Below, piece by piece: positions 44,091 to 56,082 of a stretch of 64,000 nt of DNA (within the stretch, counting starts at the first letter, position 1; each line of letters starts with the position of its first letter). Under the pieces are notes generated by a model. The model had not been told where the DNA came from. It made no database searches and worked only from the letters and a program-made list of their open reading frames with translations. This DNA comes from Diphasiastrum complanatum (Eukaryota; Streptophyta; Lycopodiopsida; Lycopodiales; Lycopodiaceae). Where the stretch lies: assembly GCA_029204225.1 (NCBI GenBank), contig CM055095.1, positions 33,848,590 to 33,912,589 of the forward strand. Reading direction: 5' to 3'. A program made the translations under genes and the position numbers.

Positions 44091-44322
44091 TTGGATGGAT
44101 GTTTCCCCGTGGGCTAATTCTGTGATAGATTTGTGTGGGCGCGGCTAGGCAAAGATCCTACGTCCGGTCTCAAGGGGAATGTGACTTGAGAGAGATCCTC
44201 TGTTTAGCTTTGGTTGGTATGTTCGTTTGTGGTGTGCTTGCCTGGACATGAATTATCCCTGACTACTTCTTTTGATCCAGGTGATCTGATCTAGTTGGGA
44301 GTTGTGAGAGGAGCTTACATTT

Positions 44323-44928
44323 ATGAGTGGACGACGCACAAGTATGGAAAGGAACTTCCATGGGGCAACCCCCAAGATTGGTTCAAGATTGTTATTCTTA
44401 TCAGGAAAGATCGCGGGGAGGAAGTCAGATTTCATGATCGACTCCGGAGCTTCACATAACTATATCTCAAGGAGCGTAGTGGAACAATTCAGCTTGCCGA
44501 CCAGGAATGTTACATCTACTCTCAAGGTAGAAACAGCGAAGGGAGCACTAGATGCAGACAAAGCGACATTGAACATCCCGGTGCAGATTGGAAGATGGAA
44601 GGCTAAAGTTAGCTTTGTGATTTTAGAGATGGATGCCTTTGATGTGATTTTGGGCCTCCCTTGGTTAAATGAACACTGTATCGCAGTTTTGGGTAGGAGC
44701 TCAAACTTGGTCCTCTTGGATTATAAGGGACAAATCTGCGTGACAAAAGCCCTGCCCGGAGGAAATGCTAAGGATACCGATATTGAACAAAATCTGGTTG
44801 CAGCATTAGTGATGAAAAGAATGGCGAAAGGGAAAAGGTCAAAGTGCTTTCTTTGCATTTGTCGAGAAGTCCCAGATGGAAAAGCGTGCGACAAGAAAAC
44901 TTGCCAAAAGAAGTGGCAGATCTGTTAG
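44323..44928 (+). CDS. Gypsy H aspartic protease
   Basis: Frame of 201 codons. Retropepsin-like: [20 protein letters not shown] (active DSG at about residue 40), then [20 protein letters not shown] (second conserved flap/LGxPWL block). This is the standard protease between gag and RT in chromoviruses, cleaving the polyprotein. The start [14 protein letters not shown] is unlike gag, so it is unclear where translation begins. The frame ends at a TAG at 44,926 and overlaps the pol frame (one base back) by 85 bp. In related elements protease and RT are one frame, so either a recent indel or programmed frameshifting joins them. Confidence 0.9.
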   Translation: MSGRRTSMERNFHGATPKIGSRLLFLSGKIAGRKSDFMIDSGASHNYISRSVVEQFSLPTRNVTSTLKVETAKGALDADKATLNIPVQIGRWKAKVSFVILEMDAFDVILGLPWLNEHCIAVLGRSSNLVLLDYKGQICVTKALPGGNAKDTDIEQNLVAALVMKRMAKGKRSKCFLCICREVPDGKACDKKTCQKKWQIC

Positions 44929-47804
44929 AAGAATTTAGCGATGTGTTCCCGGAAGAACTCCCAGCTAAGCTACCTCCTCGAAGACCAGTGGAACATAAAA
45001 TTGAGTTGGTACCAGGAACAGAGCCAACTTCACGAGCACCCTACAGAATGTCACAAGAAGAGTTGGCGGAACTGAAACGACAACTTGGTGAATTGATAGA
45101 CAAAGGTTTTAGTAGACCGAGCGCTTCACCTTTTGGAGCCCCAGTGTTGTTCGTGGAAAAGGCAGACAAAACTCTTCGAATGTGTGTGGATTATCGCATG
45201 CTTAACAAGAGTACCATCAAGAACAAGTACCCCATGCCTAGAATTGATGACCTATTCGACCAACTCAAACATGCCAAATACTTTAGCCAAATAGATCTCA
45301 GATCTGGATATCATCAAATTCGAATAGCTAAAGGTGATGAGCACAAAACGGCGTTTCGAACGCGGTACGGAAGTCACGAGCTCCTAGTGATGCCATTCGG
45401 TCTAACAAACGCACCAGCCACTTTTTGCACGTTGATGAACAATATATTTCAAGACTGCCTGGATGAATTCGTCATTGTGTACATTGATGACATATTAGTA
45501 TTTAGCCGGAACCTTAAAGATCACATTCAACATTTAAGGACAGTTCTCCAACGACTGAGGAGGACCTGCTTGTTCGCGAAAAGAGAGAAATGTGAGTTTG
45601 TGGTGGAGGAAGTTGACTTCCTTGGACATGTTATAGGCCACGGACGGATTCGAATGGATCCTAAGAAGATCAAGGCTATCTTGGATTGGCTAGCACCTAA
45701 AACTGTTCATGGCATCAAATCCTTTGTGGGCTTATGTAACTTTTACAGGAGATTCATTGAGGCATTTAGCAAAATTGTGGCACCACTGTTGGAGCAGACC
45801 AAGACTCATCTGAAGATGACATGGACACCGGAATGTGAAGCAGCGTTCCAAGAACTAAAACGACGGATCACTCAAGAACCCATCCTTGCCTTACCGGACT
45901 TTAGCAAACCTTTTGAAATACATACAGATGCGTCGAACTTTGCTATTGGGGCCGTACTGATGCAAGACGGAAAACCTGTTGCATATTTTTCAAAGAAATT
46001 GAGTGACGTAGAGCGACGATGGCCAACTCATGAAAAAGAAATGGTCGCAGTAGTCCAAGCAGTGGAGCATTGGAGACATTATGTGGCAGGAAAACCCTTT
46101 AAGGCGTTCACTGATAATGTATCACTCAAGTACTTCTCATCCCAAGGTATGCTCACGCCAAAGCAAATGCGATGGCAAAACTTTCTCTCAAAATTCAATA
46201 TAGACATTTTACACACGGCGGGAAAGAACAATGTGGTGGCGGACGCACTAAGTAGACAAGAACACTTGATGGCAACAGTGACAACTCAGGTGACTGACCT
46301 ACTCCAAGAAATCAGAGAGAATTATGGTGTAGATGCGTTGGCGAAGGACTTAATGATCGAATTCCAGCTGGGAAAGCCTCATAAACATTTCACTTGGAAA
46401 GATCAAATGGTTGTTTATAAACAACGCAGATTATATGTCCCAGACAACATCAACCTGAGGAAGAAAGTCTTGCGAGAACATCATGACGTACTAGCCGCCG
46501 GGCATCCAGGGGTGAATCGCATGTATGAACTTCTCAAAAGAGGCTTCTATTGGCCAAGTATGTGGGCAGACATTGAATCCTATGTACAAACATGCCCGAC
46601 ATGTCAACAAGTGAAGGTGGAACCGCTAGCTCCGGCTGGACTACTCCAACCATTACAGGTATCAGCATACCCATGGGATTCGGTGAGCATGGATTTTATT
46701 GTTCAACTACCACGGTGCCAAGGATTCGACTCAATTTATGTGGTGGTTGACCGCTTTTCAAAGCAAGTTCATCTAGTACCAACTAAAAGTTCAGTGACAG
46801 CTGAAGAAGTGGCAAGGTTATTTTTCAAATGTGTTTTCAAATACCACGGCCTGCCTAGAACGATTATTTCTGACCGGGACACCAAGTTCGTCGAAAAGTT
46901 TTGGACTTGTCTATTTCGCCTCGTGGGAACCGGATTGAATTTTAGTACTGCATATCATCCTCAGACAGATGGGCAAACGGAGCGAGTCAATCGACAGATT
47001 GAACAATATTTACGAAATTATGTCGCTTGGGACCAATCCGATTGGGTCAACTACTTGGATATTCTCGAGTTTGCACATAACAACCAAGTGAACAGATCTA
47101 CTGGAAGGGCACCCTTCGAGATAAGCAATGGTCGGCTACCGATTGTTCCAAGCTCTTTTCTTACAGGCGTGCAGGAAACACCAGTACCCACTGTAGAGGA
47201 ATTCATCAATGAGTGGCACACAAAGCTGACCGAGGTGAAGGCGTTTTTAGAGCAGTCACAAAGGAGTATGGCAGCGGACGTAAACCCACATCGACGAGAA
47301 CTGGAATTTGAGGAAGGTGATCAAGTATGGCTGAACACAAAGAACATTGCGCTACCAAAAGGTTTTTCTCATAAGTTTGCTCGACCTTATGCGGGACCAT
47401 ATTATGTCACCAAGAAGATCAACCCAGTGGCTTATCGATTAGCGTTGTCATCCAGCTTGGATATACACAATGTGTTTCATATCTCATTACTCAAACGGTA
47501 CAAACCAGATGAGCGATTTGATCGGCAACACGAACTCCGTCACCCACCAACGACACTTGATGATACGAAGAGGCAGCTTGTACCAGAACAAATATTGACA
47601 CATAGAAAGCGAACTGGCGTTCAACGTGAATATCTAGTGAAGTGGCTACGGGCTCCACTTATTGAGGCTTCTTGGGAGTACGAAGACAAACTTAAGGAGG
47701 GAGCCCCTGAAGTACTAGCAGATTATCTGCAGAAGAACCAACGCAATAGCCGTTTTCCCAGATCGGCACACAAAGCACTACCTGGCGGCATGCCTCTTAC
47801 ATAA
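44844..47804 (+). CDS. Gypsy H pol: reverse transcriptase, RNase H, integrase, chromodomain
   Basis: Open frame of 986 codons with no internal stop. Order: linker [20 protein letters not shown] (21-40); reverse transcriptase with [12 protein letters not shown] (111-122), [25 protein letters not shown] and catalytic YIDD (213-216); RNase H with HTDAS (Asp 362), HEKE (Glu 399) and TDN (Asp 424); integrase zinc finger ([11 protein letters not shown], then CPTC 584-587); catalytic D617, D677 and E713 in [13 protein letters not shown] and GQTERVN; a GPY-type C-terminal domain ([10 protein letters not shown]); and a chromodomain (about 912-965: [20 protein letters not shown], then WEYEDKL). Length and order fit a plant chromovirus. 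The chromodomain is expected to target integration to modified histones. All catalytic residues I can check are present. Confidence 0.96.
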   Translation: MLSLHLSRSPRWKSVRQENLPKEVADLLEEFSDVFPEELPAKLPPRRPVEHKIELVPGTEPTSRAPYRMSQEELAELKRQLGELIDKGFSRPSASPFGAPVLFVEKADKTLRMCVDYRMLNKSTIKNKYPMPRIDDLFDQLKHAKYFSQIDLRSGYHQIRIAKGDEHKTAFRTRYGSHELLVMPFGLTNAPATFCTLMNNIFQDCLDEFVIVYIDDILVFSRNLKDHIQHLRTVLQRLRRTCLFAKREKCEFVVEEVDFLGHVIGHGRIRMDPKKIKAILDWLAPKTVHGIKSFVGLCNFYRRFIEAFSKIVAPLLEQTKTHLKMTWTPECEAAFQELKRRITQEPILALPDFSKPFEIHTDASNFAIGAVLMQDGKPVAYFSKKLSDVERRWPTHEKEMVAVVQAVEHWRHYVAGKPFKAFTDNVSLKYFSSQGMLTPKQMRWQNFLSKFNIDILHTAGKNNVVADALSRQEHLMATVTTQVTDLLQEIRENYGVDALAKDLMIEFQLGKPHKHFTWKDQMVVYKQRRLYVPDNINLRKKVLREHHDVLAAGHPGVNRMYELLKRGFYWPSMWADIESYVQTCPTCQQVKVEPLAPAGLLQPLQVSAYPWDSVSMDFIVQLPRCQGFDSIYVVVDRFSKQVHLVPTKSSVTAEEVARLFFKCVFKYHGLPRTIISDRDTKFVEKFWTCLFRLVGTGLNFSTAYHPQTDGQTERVNRQIEQYLRNYVAWDQSDWVNYLDILEFAHNNQVNRSTGRAPFEISNGRLPIVPSSFLTGVQETPVPTVEEFINEWHTKLTEVKAFLEQSQRSMAADVNPHRRELEFEEGDQVWLNTKNIALPKGFSHKFARPYAGPYYVTKKINPVAYRLALSSSLDIHNVFHISLLKRYKPDERFDRQHELRHPPTTLDDTKRQLVPEQILTHRKRTGVQREYLVKWLRAPLIEASWEYEDKLKEGAPEVLADYLQKNQRNSRFPRSAHKALPGGMPLT

Positions 47805-48003
47805 ACATTCATGGCCATTCTGAAGTTTGCCAATAAATCACTTGCAGCTTTACACAGGTTTTACGTAAGTGAACTTTATCTACACTTTTCCTGTGCTACT
47901 GCCAATGTATTTTGTAATTCAAAGTTGCTAAGGCCAGTGAATTAAGCCCGTGCCATACGTCCTAGGTCTAGTTTGGCCCTAATGAGGACATCAGCTTTTT
48001 CAA

Positions 48004-48015
48004 ACGAGGGGAGGA
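48004..48015 (+). other. Polypurine tract of gypsy H
   Basis: ACGAGGGGAGGA directly before the 3' LTR start; the usual plus-strand primer for reverse transcription. Confidence 0.85.
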
Positions 48016-48933
48016 TGTTGTAAAGCTGACTCAGGTGCACTCAACGTGCCCTGTAAGACTCTAAGGGGTGACACTCCCTAAGGTCCCAGAGCAAGTTAGA
48101 ACGTCAAGGACTGAGCCTCCGACCTGTGGTGAGCCAGTCAAGTAGTCACAAGTCATGAGCTAGCTCTGGAGCTCGAGTCATGGCCTAGTCAGGAAGCAAG
48201 TTGATTCTGCCACCGGAACGGCTCCCGGGACCCACGTCCGGGAGCCAGACTGATTCTGCCAGGCTTGCCAGGCTTAATCAGCAAAATAAAAACTAAGTCC
48301 CAAAAAGCGTGCTTTACCAGAAAGCACTATGTTTCAGAACAGAGGGGGTGCGCCGAATCACAGCAGAACTATAGGGGGAGTCCGACAGACAGAAACTTGG
48401 GCAGCTCAACCAGCGCCAGGAATCCAGTCGCCAGGTCTCAGCTCCCTCTACCAGCACGAGCCAGGCACAATGCCCAGCACGTGTTGGTGGCCCCGAGACC
48501 GGTCAGTCTATGTATGAATGTAACCTCTTCCAAATCTAATAAAGTTGATCCTTGGGGATGATTACCATTTCGGTTTCGCCTCCGGGACTGGTCCAAGTGG
48601 AAGGACCCTTACTACAACCTTTTTGCGTCGCTGGCGCCTAAGGGTCCCTGTCATCGACATGGGGCTTGCCGCTATGCCAGTTGGTCAGTTTGGCGACCAC
48701 TATGCCTTGGGTTTCATGTGTGGCTTGTCTTTACCTTTGGTTACCTTTTGGGGACGGATTCTGAGTTGGCTTTCGGGTTGGTTGGGATTCCAGTTTTCTT
48801 AAGTCTGAATGGTTAAGCTTGTTACGATTCTGAGTTGGCTTTTACGTAAGTGCATGATGGATGAATGTTAGACTTAAGCGCGTGTTGGGGAAACCGCTCA
48901 AGTCCCAGCGCCCTTTGAGGCGCCGGCGCAACA
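48016..48933 (+). repeat. 3' LTR of gypsy H
   Basis: 918 bp, same length as the 5' LTR with no indel seen. Differences are nearly all single transitions, spread along the sequence. Confidence 0.96.
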
Positions 48934-48938
48934 GTTAG

Positions 48939-49740
48939 CATGGCACATGATTTGCCCTAACACCTTTGAACACGTGTTCCTGCTCATCCTATATGTCAAA
49001 CTTTTCGTAAATACGATTTACACTTTTTTAGGATACGTCATGTTTATTTAAAATTAATTGATATGGACTAACGCTGCATACATTGATCTTCATGGCTTTT
49101 GCCCTGATACATATCTGTGATATCGGTGATCTCAAGCCCGCATATGGAATTGGAAAAGACCCTTCTTTAAGTGAAATGCACTCGCAACGACAAGGGGAAA
49201 ATTTTTTTACATTTACTTTATTGCAGTAGAATTTTTGAAACTATCCATGTGAAGCAATTTTATGCAATTGTCATTCATGATTTGTTTTATGATATCACAT
49301 TTGGCTTCTAATGTCAAGCATGATTAGTACTTTCCATATGATGTGTTCTGTAACTTTGAGATTGAGAATATTCAAAGAGAAAAAAATATTTCTTGGCTAT
49401 CTGGCCAGTACAGAAATTCAATGGGTGCCCCATTTTTATTTTTTTTTGGCAACATGTTAAGCTACTAGTGGTCGGTTATATAGAACATATACAACATAGA
49501 ATGCTAGTTAGGCAATGCCAAGGAAGGGAAAAGCCCCAAAGTGTCACTTCGCAGCGGTTGGGAATCGAGCCTGCGCTTGGCCGGCGACATTTAGCAACTT
49601 TACCCATACACCAGGTTTAGATTGACGGGTCCCCATTGTGTTGCAATGGACGCTTTATGATGATGAGCAGGTGCAATTGCGACTTGATTGTGTATTTTAC
49701 TTTATTTCAATTTATTTCGGAGATTAATAAGAAAGTTTTA
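48939..49740. other. No gene seen upstream of the GTE gene
   Basis: AT-rich. The segment near 49,540-49,600 (GGGAATCGAGCCTGCGC and neighbours) looks like part of a common plant interspersed repeat, and frame 49,393-49,620 is not considered real. Confidence 0.4.
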
Positions 49741-49935
49741 GGTTTTTCTTGAAAAAGGATGGGGCAGGCCGCAGGTGAGCTGCCCGAGTAGCCACGCGGG
49801 AGGCTGAAGGAGTGAGACTGACCGTCAGATGAGGATCTGACGGGAGAGATTTGCCAGCCTTACTGGGAGATTGTCCGTGAAGGAGGACTGTCCGATCGTG
49901 ATCTGACGGCTGTCGTGGGTCGAAAAGCCCTTTAA
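49741..49935 (+). promoter_or_regulatory. GTE promoter with three ATCTGACGG sites
   Basis: GC-rich island ahead of the GTE leader. CCGTCAGAT (49,822-49,830) and ATCTGACGG (49,835-49,843) form a perfect 9-bp inverted repeat with a 4-bp spacer; a third ATCTGACGG is at 49,901-49,909. No good TATA box is visible. A CT-rich leader begins near 49,940, so transcription probably starts around there. Confidence 0.45.
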
Positions 49936-50897
49936 GATCGTCGCTCGCTCGCCTCCATCTCCATCTCTTTGACCCTCCCTTCTCCCTCCTCCTCTGCTAT
50001 GCCTCGATCTTTTTCTTGCGATTGCGAGGTTTTGGCAGTGGATTAGCCATAGCCAGAAGAGCTCGGTGGTCATCGGGGCCTGGGGCCCCTACCCCCGGGT
50101 CGCCGTCTCTTTTCTTGTGCTTTTTCCGCGGATTTGTGCCATTTTTTGTATCTCTTTTTATCAGGGTATTGTATAATAGCAGTTTTTTGTCAGCGGTTAT
50201 GGATTGATCCATTTATCAGTCAGATCTTGTCATCTTGCCGTTTCCTGTGAAACTGAACTGTCGGTTTTTCTTGTTTAAGTTAGGCTGGCTTTGTCACAAA
50301 ATCGCTTGAGGGTTTGTAGTCTTTGATTGGCGCTCAGAGATCTAAGCCAGAGTAGTTTGTGTATTATGAATAAACGGAGTGAGGTTATGGGCTTGGAAGA
50401 TGGTGCATGCCTTTTTTTGGATCCTGTGGACCCCGGGCTGTAGATTTTTGGAAGGGTTTGATAATTGATGGACGTGAACAAGAAAAGACTCTTGTGGAAG
50501 TATTTGTGGCCTTTCCTCAGTATCAAGTTTCTATTGAAATGTATGTTTTCAAGGTTCTTGCTTCTTTCCGTCTTTATGAACCAAGATCTTTGGATTTTTG
50601 TATAATGACTTTCTTGAAGGGGTTTCAACTTTCTGGTCAGCATTAGGTGAATATTGTTAAGATAAAGTGTTAGTAGTCAGCGGTATCTGAGTATGTTTGT
50701 CTGTGTATTCTGAAGCGTTGTTAACATTCGTTGTGCCTGCTGTATCTCTATTTTTGGGTTCTGTACTCATTATTATCTTGGCTGTTTTATGTACAGGGTT
50801 GGTGGTGGTCTTTCTTTGGAGGCGCAGAAAAATCTTCGGAAAGATTCAGAAATAAGCAACATATGTGCCATGGGATGAATACATGTGAGGGCTTTGT
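49936..50897 (+). other. GTE 5' untranslated region with intron
   Basis: A CT-rich first exon (about 49,940-50,030) is followed by a donor-like GAG/GTTTTG. An acceptor-like TTTATGTACAG precedes 50,798, from which sequence runs to the ATG at 50,898. Exact ends cannot be fixed without transcripts. Short upstream ATGs exist in the second leader exon. Confidence 0.45.
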
Positions 50898-53261
50898 ATG
50901 GCTTCTGCAGTATTGTTTACCCACGAGCATCCGAGAAGAGGGGTATCAAGTTTTGAAGCATTAATGAAACAATCAAAGAATAATAAAGCTCGGAATCGGA
51001 AGCATATCTCTGCTGCAGTTGTTGGCGATCCCGAGGCGGTGGCAGACTCGGACGTTGTGCATCATGCACAGTTATATGCCGGGGTTGGTGATAACTTATT
51101 AGGTTATCCGAAGTCACATTTTCCGTCAGAGTCAGATGAGACAAGTTTTAAAAGGAAATCCATCAGTTTGAATACAAATATCTTGCAGGAATCACATAGC
51201 ACGGGTTTAGTTAGGGGGGCGAGCTTTTCTTCTATGTCAAAAGAGCAGAGAAGACAACTTAGAAAAAAGTTGCGTCTAGATCTGGAACAAGTGCGGTCTT
51301 TATCACTAAAGTTGGAAGCAAAGGAACAACAACTGAAGTCAATTTCCCACTCTGTTGGCTTTCATACTAGCCACAGCGATGCCCATCTCTCTAGAACGGA
51401 GAACAGATGCTCCTTGGAGAAAGAGGTCACGTCAGAGCCTCCTCTTACTACTCCTGGTAACATGCGGTTTGGCCAGAATGTCAGTAAGCTGGCAAGGCAA
51501 GCCAGTTTTTATTCTTCCGACTGTGGAACCCGTGGGGCTGTTGGGAAAGAGAAAAGAACTCCTAAAGCTAATCAGATGTATTTGAACTCAGAATTTCTTT
51601 CGGGTAAGGAACGGATGCCCCCGCCAGAGAAGCTGAAACCTAAGGTTGCTTCTGGAACAAAGAGAAACCAAGGAAAAGATAATGGATTGGATCAGAAGCG
51701 TCAGAAGTTGATATCAACAAGAAGTCGGCGCATGGCAGACATCATGAAGCAGTGTGGTACAGTGCTGAAAAAATTGATGACTCATAAACATGCATGGGTG
51801 TTCAATGAGCCAGTTGATGCTGTTAAACTTCAACTGCCTGATTATCACAAGGTCATACAAAATCCCATGGATCTGGGAACTGTCAAGATAAAGCTTGAAG
51901 TTGGGCGGTATAACTCTCCGCTTGAGTTTGCTGAGGATGTGCAGCTAACCTTTGCCAATGCAATGAAATACAATCCTATAGGGAATGATGTGCATGCAAT
52001 GGCTGACATTTTGAGGAAAATTTTTGAAGAAAGATGGAGAAGTATAAAAGAAAAGCTTGATGAAGAGAATTTGAAAATTAGGGTAGAAGATGAAGTGCTT
52101 TCTGAGCAGGGCTGTAAAAGTCAGCAGCTACAGGATTTGAGGCGCCACCTTAGAAATATAGAGGATCAGATCATCTCAATCGCTAAAAACAACCAGAGCA
52201 AGCCCATAGCAACTTCCAGGTCTGCTGCACCATCATCTCAAAAGAAGGAAACTCCTAAGAGAGAGATGACTTTTGATGAGAAGAGTAAGCTCAGTGTTAA
52301 TCTGGAAAGACTCCCTGGTAACAAGAGTCAAGAAATCATACAAATTATTAAAAGGAATAGTCCGAGTTTGAATCAAAGTCAAATAGGAGATACGGTGGAG
52401 ATAGAGGTGGATATTGATTCTGTTGACAACGAGACATTATGGGAGTTGCATAGGTTTGTGACAAATTGCATGAAATATCCCAAAAAGCCTAGGAAAAAGG
52501 CTACCGAGGAGGCCAAAGTTGTGCGTCACATGCAAGCTGGAAACAATGGAGAGGTGCATTGAATTCATTTTTACTGAAATAATGAATTTTGCTGAGTTGC
52601 CGTTTTGGTAAGTTAGGTATTGTCCACTTTGCGATATGTATTCTGACAGCAAATTTATCTGTATTACAGAATGTGTTTGGGCATGCAGGTACATCATTGA
52701 TCAAGAACCGGAAAAGTGAGTTTGGAGCTTGTTTGGTACTTCATGAACTTTGTTGAATTCATGATCTAGATGGTGCTTGTTTTCTGCATCTCATTCTCCG
52801 TACCAAATAACATGGTGGGACGCGCTGAAATGACTGGTCAATCTACCGTTTCAGATGATGTTGGAGATGACGATGTTGACATTGATGACGATATGCCATC
52901 AGCACAATTTCCACCAGTGGTTGTTGAGAAGGATGCTATCGTAGATGTCAGCAAATCGAGCAGCTCAAGTGGCTCCAGCAGTGATTCTGGTTCGTCATCA
53001 AGTGGTAGGTGGCGTTTTCATCCTCAGCACTTTGCATATTTGGCGAAGTATGCAGTTGTTTTAGAACATCCGAGATAGTTGTTATTTCCTTATCAACAGT
53101 TTTATGCAGCTTTATTCAGCCTTTCTTCTGGACAATTACTTTCAGATGTGAATTGGGTTTTTTTAAGCGCCTTGAATTGTGATATTGCAGATTCTGATTC
53201 GGGGAGTTCCACCGGTAGTGAGTCTGAGGCTGGCGATATTCAATCTGGAATTCCTGACTAA
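50898..53261 (+). CDS. GTE-type bromodomain and NET-domain protein
   Basis: Four coding exons fit GT-AG rules and frame: 50,898-52,553, 52,670-52,715, 52,855-53,004 and 53,191-53,261, giving 640 residues. Domains: basic N-terminus; coiled region with EQRRQLRKKLRLDLEQVRSL (about 116-135); bromodomain (about 280-388) with WVF (300-302), NPMDLGTV (322-329) and the acetyl-lysine-binding Asn in KYNP (359); NET domain (about 452-530: MTFDEKSKLSVNLERLPGNK, then VEIEVDIDSVDNETLWELHR); acidic tail ending in a Ser-rich run typical of GTEs. Plant GTE proteins bind acetylated histones in the nucleus and help activate transcription. Upstream frame 50,731-50,964 is a shadow. Without splicing the first exon stops at 52,562. 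Closest named relatives are plant GTE2/4/7-type genes, but the exact orthologue is not assigned. The gene looks intact. Confidence 0.93.
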
Positions 53262-54000
53262 AAGTCCCCTCCATGAAGTACAGAATTAGCCAGGTTGATA
53301 GTTTTCGGTTTGCTTCTGTAACTCATTTTGTCACAATTGAGAGTAGAATGGCGTCTTAAGAGGAGGATTTTACCAGCTTGATGCGCAACGGACCTACAAT
53401 GCCTAAACTAGTGCAATTCGAGAGTGGCATATGAAACTCATGGTACAAAAGGTGAGCATATATATTTTCTGTTAAGATCTAATTTCATAGTCTTTGAAGG
53501 GATTTAGCTACTTGCTTTCTGTTGAGCAACTGCCGCAGAAGCATATCAGATTGAAGTGATTGCTTTATTCTGTGAACTAATGCAGATTGACCAGGATGGG
53601 GGGTTTACTTGTTTCTCTGGACGTTGATGGCACTGACTGTTCTGGTTCTTCAATGGGAGAGGATGCTTACACTGTAAAACCCATATTGGTTTTTGCTTCA
53701 TTGGTATGTCGGTGGCCACGACAAAAACCGAGGCTTGCTGTTGATGCTGGAAAACAACACAAGTGTCATAATGATGTAGCAACTCATTGAGACTCAAGAC
53801 TGCAGCACCAAAAGATAGCGCTCTATTTTTTTCTTGTACAATGAGCAGGGATGAATTTTCGCTTCTTGGGGCTACTCACTCACTTGAGCATGTTCTGTAT
53901 AATTTACATGGAGGACAATTTTTAAGATATGAAAGAAATCAGGACTTTGTGTTTCAAGTCCTTTGGATGTAAATGTACAGTATTTTGTAATTGGACTTTT
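53262..54000 (+). other. GTE 3' untranslated region
   Basis: AT-rich with a likely intron from AAAG/GTGAGC near 53,451 to an AG acceptor before about 53,586. The sequence near 53,970 (TGTAAATGTACAG, then TTTTGTAATTGG) looks like a plant polyadenylation region. Small frames in it (53,587-53,790 and others) are not considered genes. Confidence 0.45.
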
Positions 54001-54440
54001 TTGATTGGTCTATCAAACTTGTCCATAACCACACCTACCTGGTTATTTTTTGTATAAAATTCTTACAAACAATCAAGTAACTTAAACAAGATGGTCTGAG
54101 CTATCTTGAGCTTCTTGTAGGATGTACTTGGAAGTGCTGATGATGAATACAATCGAAATCACGGGCTAGTTTTTCCCTCGCCCAAATTTTTTTGGAAAGC
54201 CGAACCGGGTAGAATGGCCTTTGTTTGGATCCTGCCATTGCGTAATGAATACCCAAATTTTTTTTCAAAAGCACATTATGAAGCATAATAGGCAGGTTCG
54301 ACTTTGACTGACCAACACAAATGTGCCACGTGGCTTCTGTACGGACTGGCATAGACAGACAGAAAAAAAAAAGCAGAATAAGCCTTTGAAAAAAAAGCAT
54401 GCATTTTTTGTTGTTTAATTTATTTGAAAATGGGCATAAT
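54001..54440. other. Spacer between GTE and the transporter pseudogene
   Basis: AT-rich, with A and T homopolymers. A minus-strand frame at 54,457-54,101 has no recognisable domain. Confidence 0.4.
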
Positions 54441-55549
54441 ATGCAACAGGTATCCATTACGGTTACGGAGAAGTCGCTGCCTCAAGCAAATTTACGACCA
54501 AAACAAGCGTACCCTCTGTCTTCAATGGAGAAAACATTTGGAAACATCGTCATAAGGGTTGTGGGAGCAGGCGTGTTGGGCCTCTCTTATACATTCATGT
54601 GCACAGGCTGGCTTACATGATCGTTGGTTTTGGTAATCATTGGCTATGCTTGCTATTATTGCTTGATGCTTTTGGTTAGTACAAGAAAGAAGCTAGACAC
54701 AGAAGGCAGGGTAGGCATCGCCACCTTCAACGACCTGGGCTTTCAATGCATATGGCAAGGTTGGACTGGCAGTGGTGGATTTCACAATGGTTTTGTCACA
54801 GGGAGGTGTTTCTGTGTGGGCTATCTGATCTTTATTGGAGAAAATTTAGCATCAATATTATCAAGTTTTGACAGTTAATCACCCAAACGTAGAATATACA
54901 CGGCTTGGGTTGGATTAGTTGGTTACCAGCAATCATAACAACTCTTTTCTGGGTCTGGATTGGAGATCAAAAAGAACATATTTGTGGCTGCTTTTTTCTT
55001 TGCAAATTGGGTTAGCAGCCATCCACTCTCTGCTCCCTTTAGTATCTTTGCGGACGTCGCCAATGCTTTGGCCATGGCCGTGGTGATGAAGGATGACATT
55101 GTTCAAATCAAAGGTGGTCTGAGGCATGTCATTGCCTCCACTGGTGCTTCTAACGTTCCTTTTGCTATTGGAGTCGCAGTATATGCATTTGAAGGCATAC
55201 CCTTGGTGCTTCCTCTGGAATCTGTCATGAAAGAAAAAACCAATTTTGGACGTGTGATGAGATTTGCTATGTCCTGGATTGCTACTCTCTATATCACTTT
55301 TGGGCTGTTAGACTATCTTGCATTTGGGAATGAGACCAAAGATATTGTAACACTTATTTGGGAGAGAGCTGGGAGACTTTGGTAATTCAGCTTGGTCTTC
55401 GTGTGGGTCTTATTTTCGCATACCCTGTCACGATGCATCAAGTACATAAGGTGATCGAGCGCAGGTTCTCTTCTGGTCAGCATTCGCATGTTTTCAGAAC
55501 CCTGATGGTCCTCTTTGCAGCAATTCTTGCAGCAACAGTGCCTCGGTAG
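54441..55549 (+). pseudogene. AVT3-like vacuolar amino-acid transporter pseudogene
   Basis: Amino-acid/auxin permease family, AVT3 type (proton-coupled export of neutral amino acids from the vacuole). From ATG 54,441 one frame gives LSSMEKTFGNIVIRVVGAGV then LGLSYTFMCTGWL, then CVGYLIFIGENLAS, then LSAPFSIFADVANALAMAVV, then AFEGIPLVLPLESVMKEK and YLAFGNETKDIVT. It is broken by TGA at 54,618, TAA at 54,876 and another stop near 54,940. A frameshift near 55,350 leads to LGESWETLVIQLGLRVGLIF and KVIERRF. It ends at ATVPR, so about the last 60 residues, two membrane helices, are missing. There is no intron, which is also normal for AVT3 genes, so it need not be retrocopied. Confidence 0.85.
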
Positions 55550-56082
55550 GAGATCGAGAGGGTGTTGCATGCAGCGACAACGAGGAGATCCAGAAAGAGA
55601 ACAAATTGCATGCAGCGACAACGAAGAGATTTAAAAAGGAAACAAAATATAACGCATACAATCAACGTGTAAGTCGCTTGAACCAGCACATGAAGTTTGG
55701 GGCAAATCCATGCCATACCAAATTTCATACTTGTAAACAAGTAATGTACGGTACTCGTGATTTCTTGAGCAAATCCATGCTATGCAAGAGTCCGCAAGTA
55801 TCCTTATCGTTAAATTAACTTTTGAACCTTGATCGTGACTTCAGATGCAATCAAGCACAATACTCATTTTTTATAGACAACAACATTTATTTATGACATC
55901 TATGAGGGCAATTGTTTTTTTCAAAAAAAATTGATTTAGTATGCTACGTTCAAGCATGGTATAAAAAGGGTATTTGACAAACTGATTAAAGCATCTTTTC
56001 ATAAGTATTGTGATAAATTGTCTCTTAAGCAGTCAACGTATTCAATTTGAAACTTCCATTTTAAAGCACCACCGAAATATGT
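55550..56082. other. Spacer with a 41-bp tandem duplication
   Basis: TTGCATGCAGCGACAACGA begins at 55,565 and again at 55,606 (period 41). The rest is AT-rich and unassigned. Confidence 0.7.

Larger units (their letters stand above)
42690..48933 (+). mobile_element. Gypsy chromovirus H, young, pol intact, gag absent
   Basis: Complete boundaries: LTRs 42,690-43,607 and 48,016-48,933 (918 bp each, about ten differences seen), target duplication GTTAG at 42,685-42,689 and 48,934-48,938. Internal region 4,408 bp: primer-binding site, a 700-bp leader with repeated hairpins, protease, then reverse transcriptase-RNase H-integrase-chromodomain. The low LTR divergence means recent insertion. No gag domain exists between the primer site and protease, so it should need capsid from a relative. 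Confidence 0.96.

Noticed and set aside
47206-47400. Short minus-strand frame inside H pol
   Set aside because: Shadow of the pol frame.
49393-49620. 75-codon frame upstream of GTE
   Set aside because: Looks like part of a common interspersed repeat; no domain.
50275-50643. 122-codon minus-strand frame in the GTE leader intron
   Set aside because: Antisense to the intron, no known domain, composition of chance AT-rich frame.
53587-53790. 67-codon frame downstream of the GTE stop
   Set aside because: It lies in the likely 3' untranslated region, with no domain and no exon-like borders matching the GTE frame.
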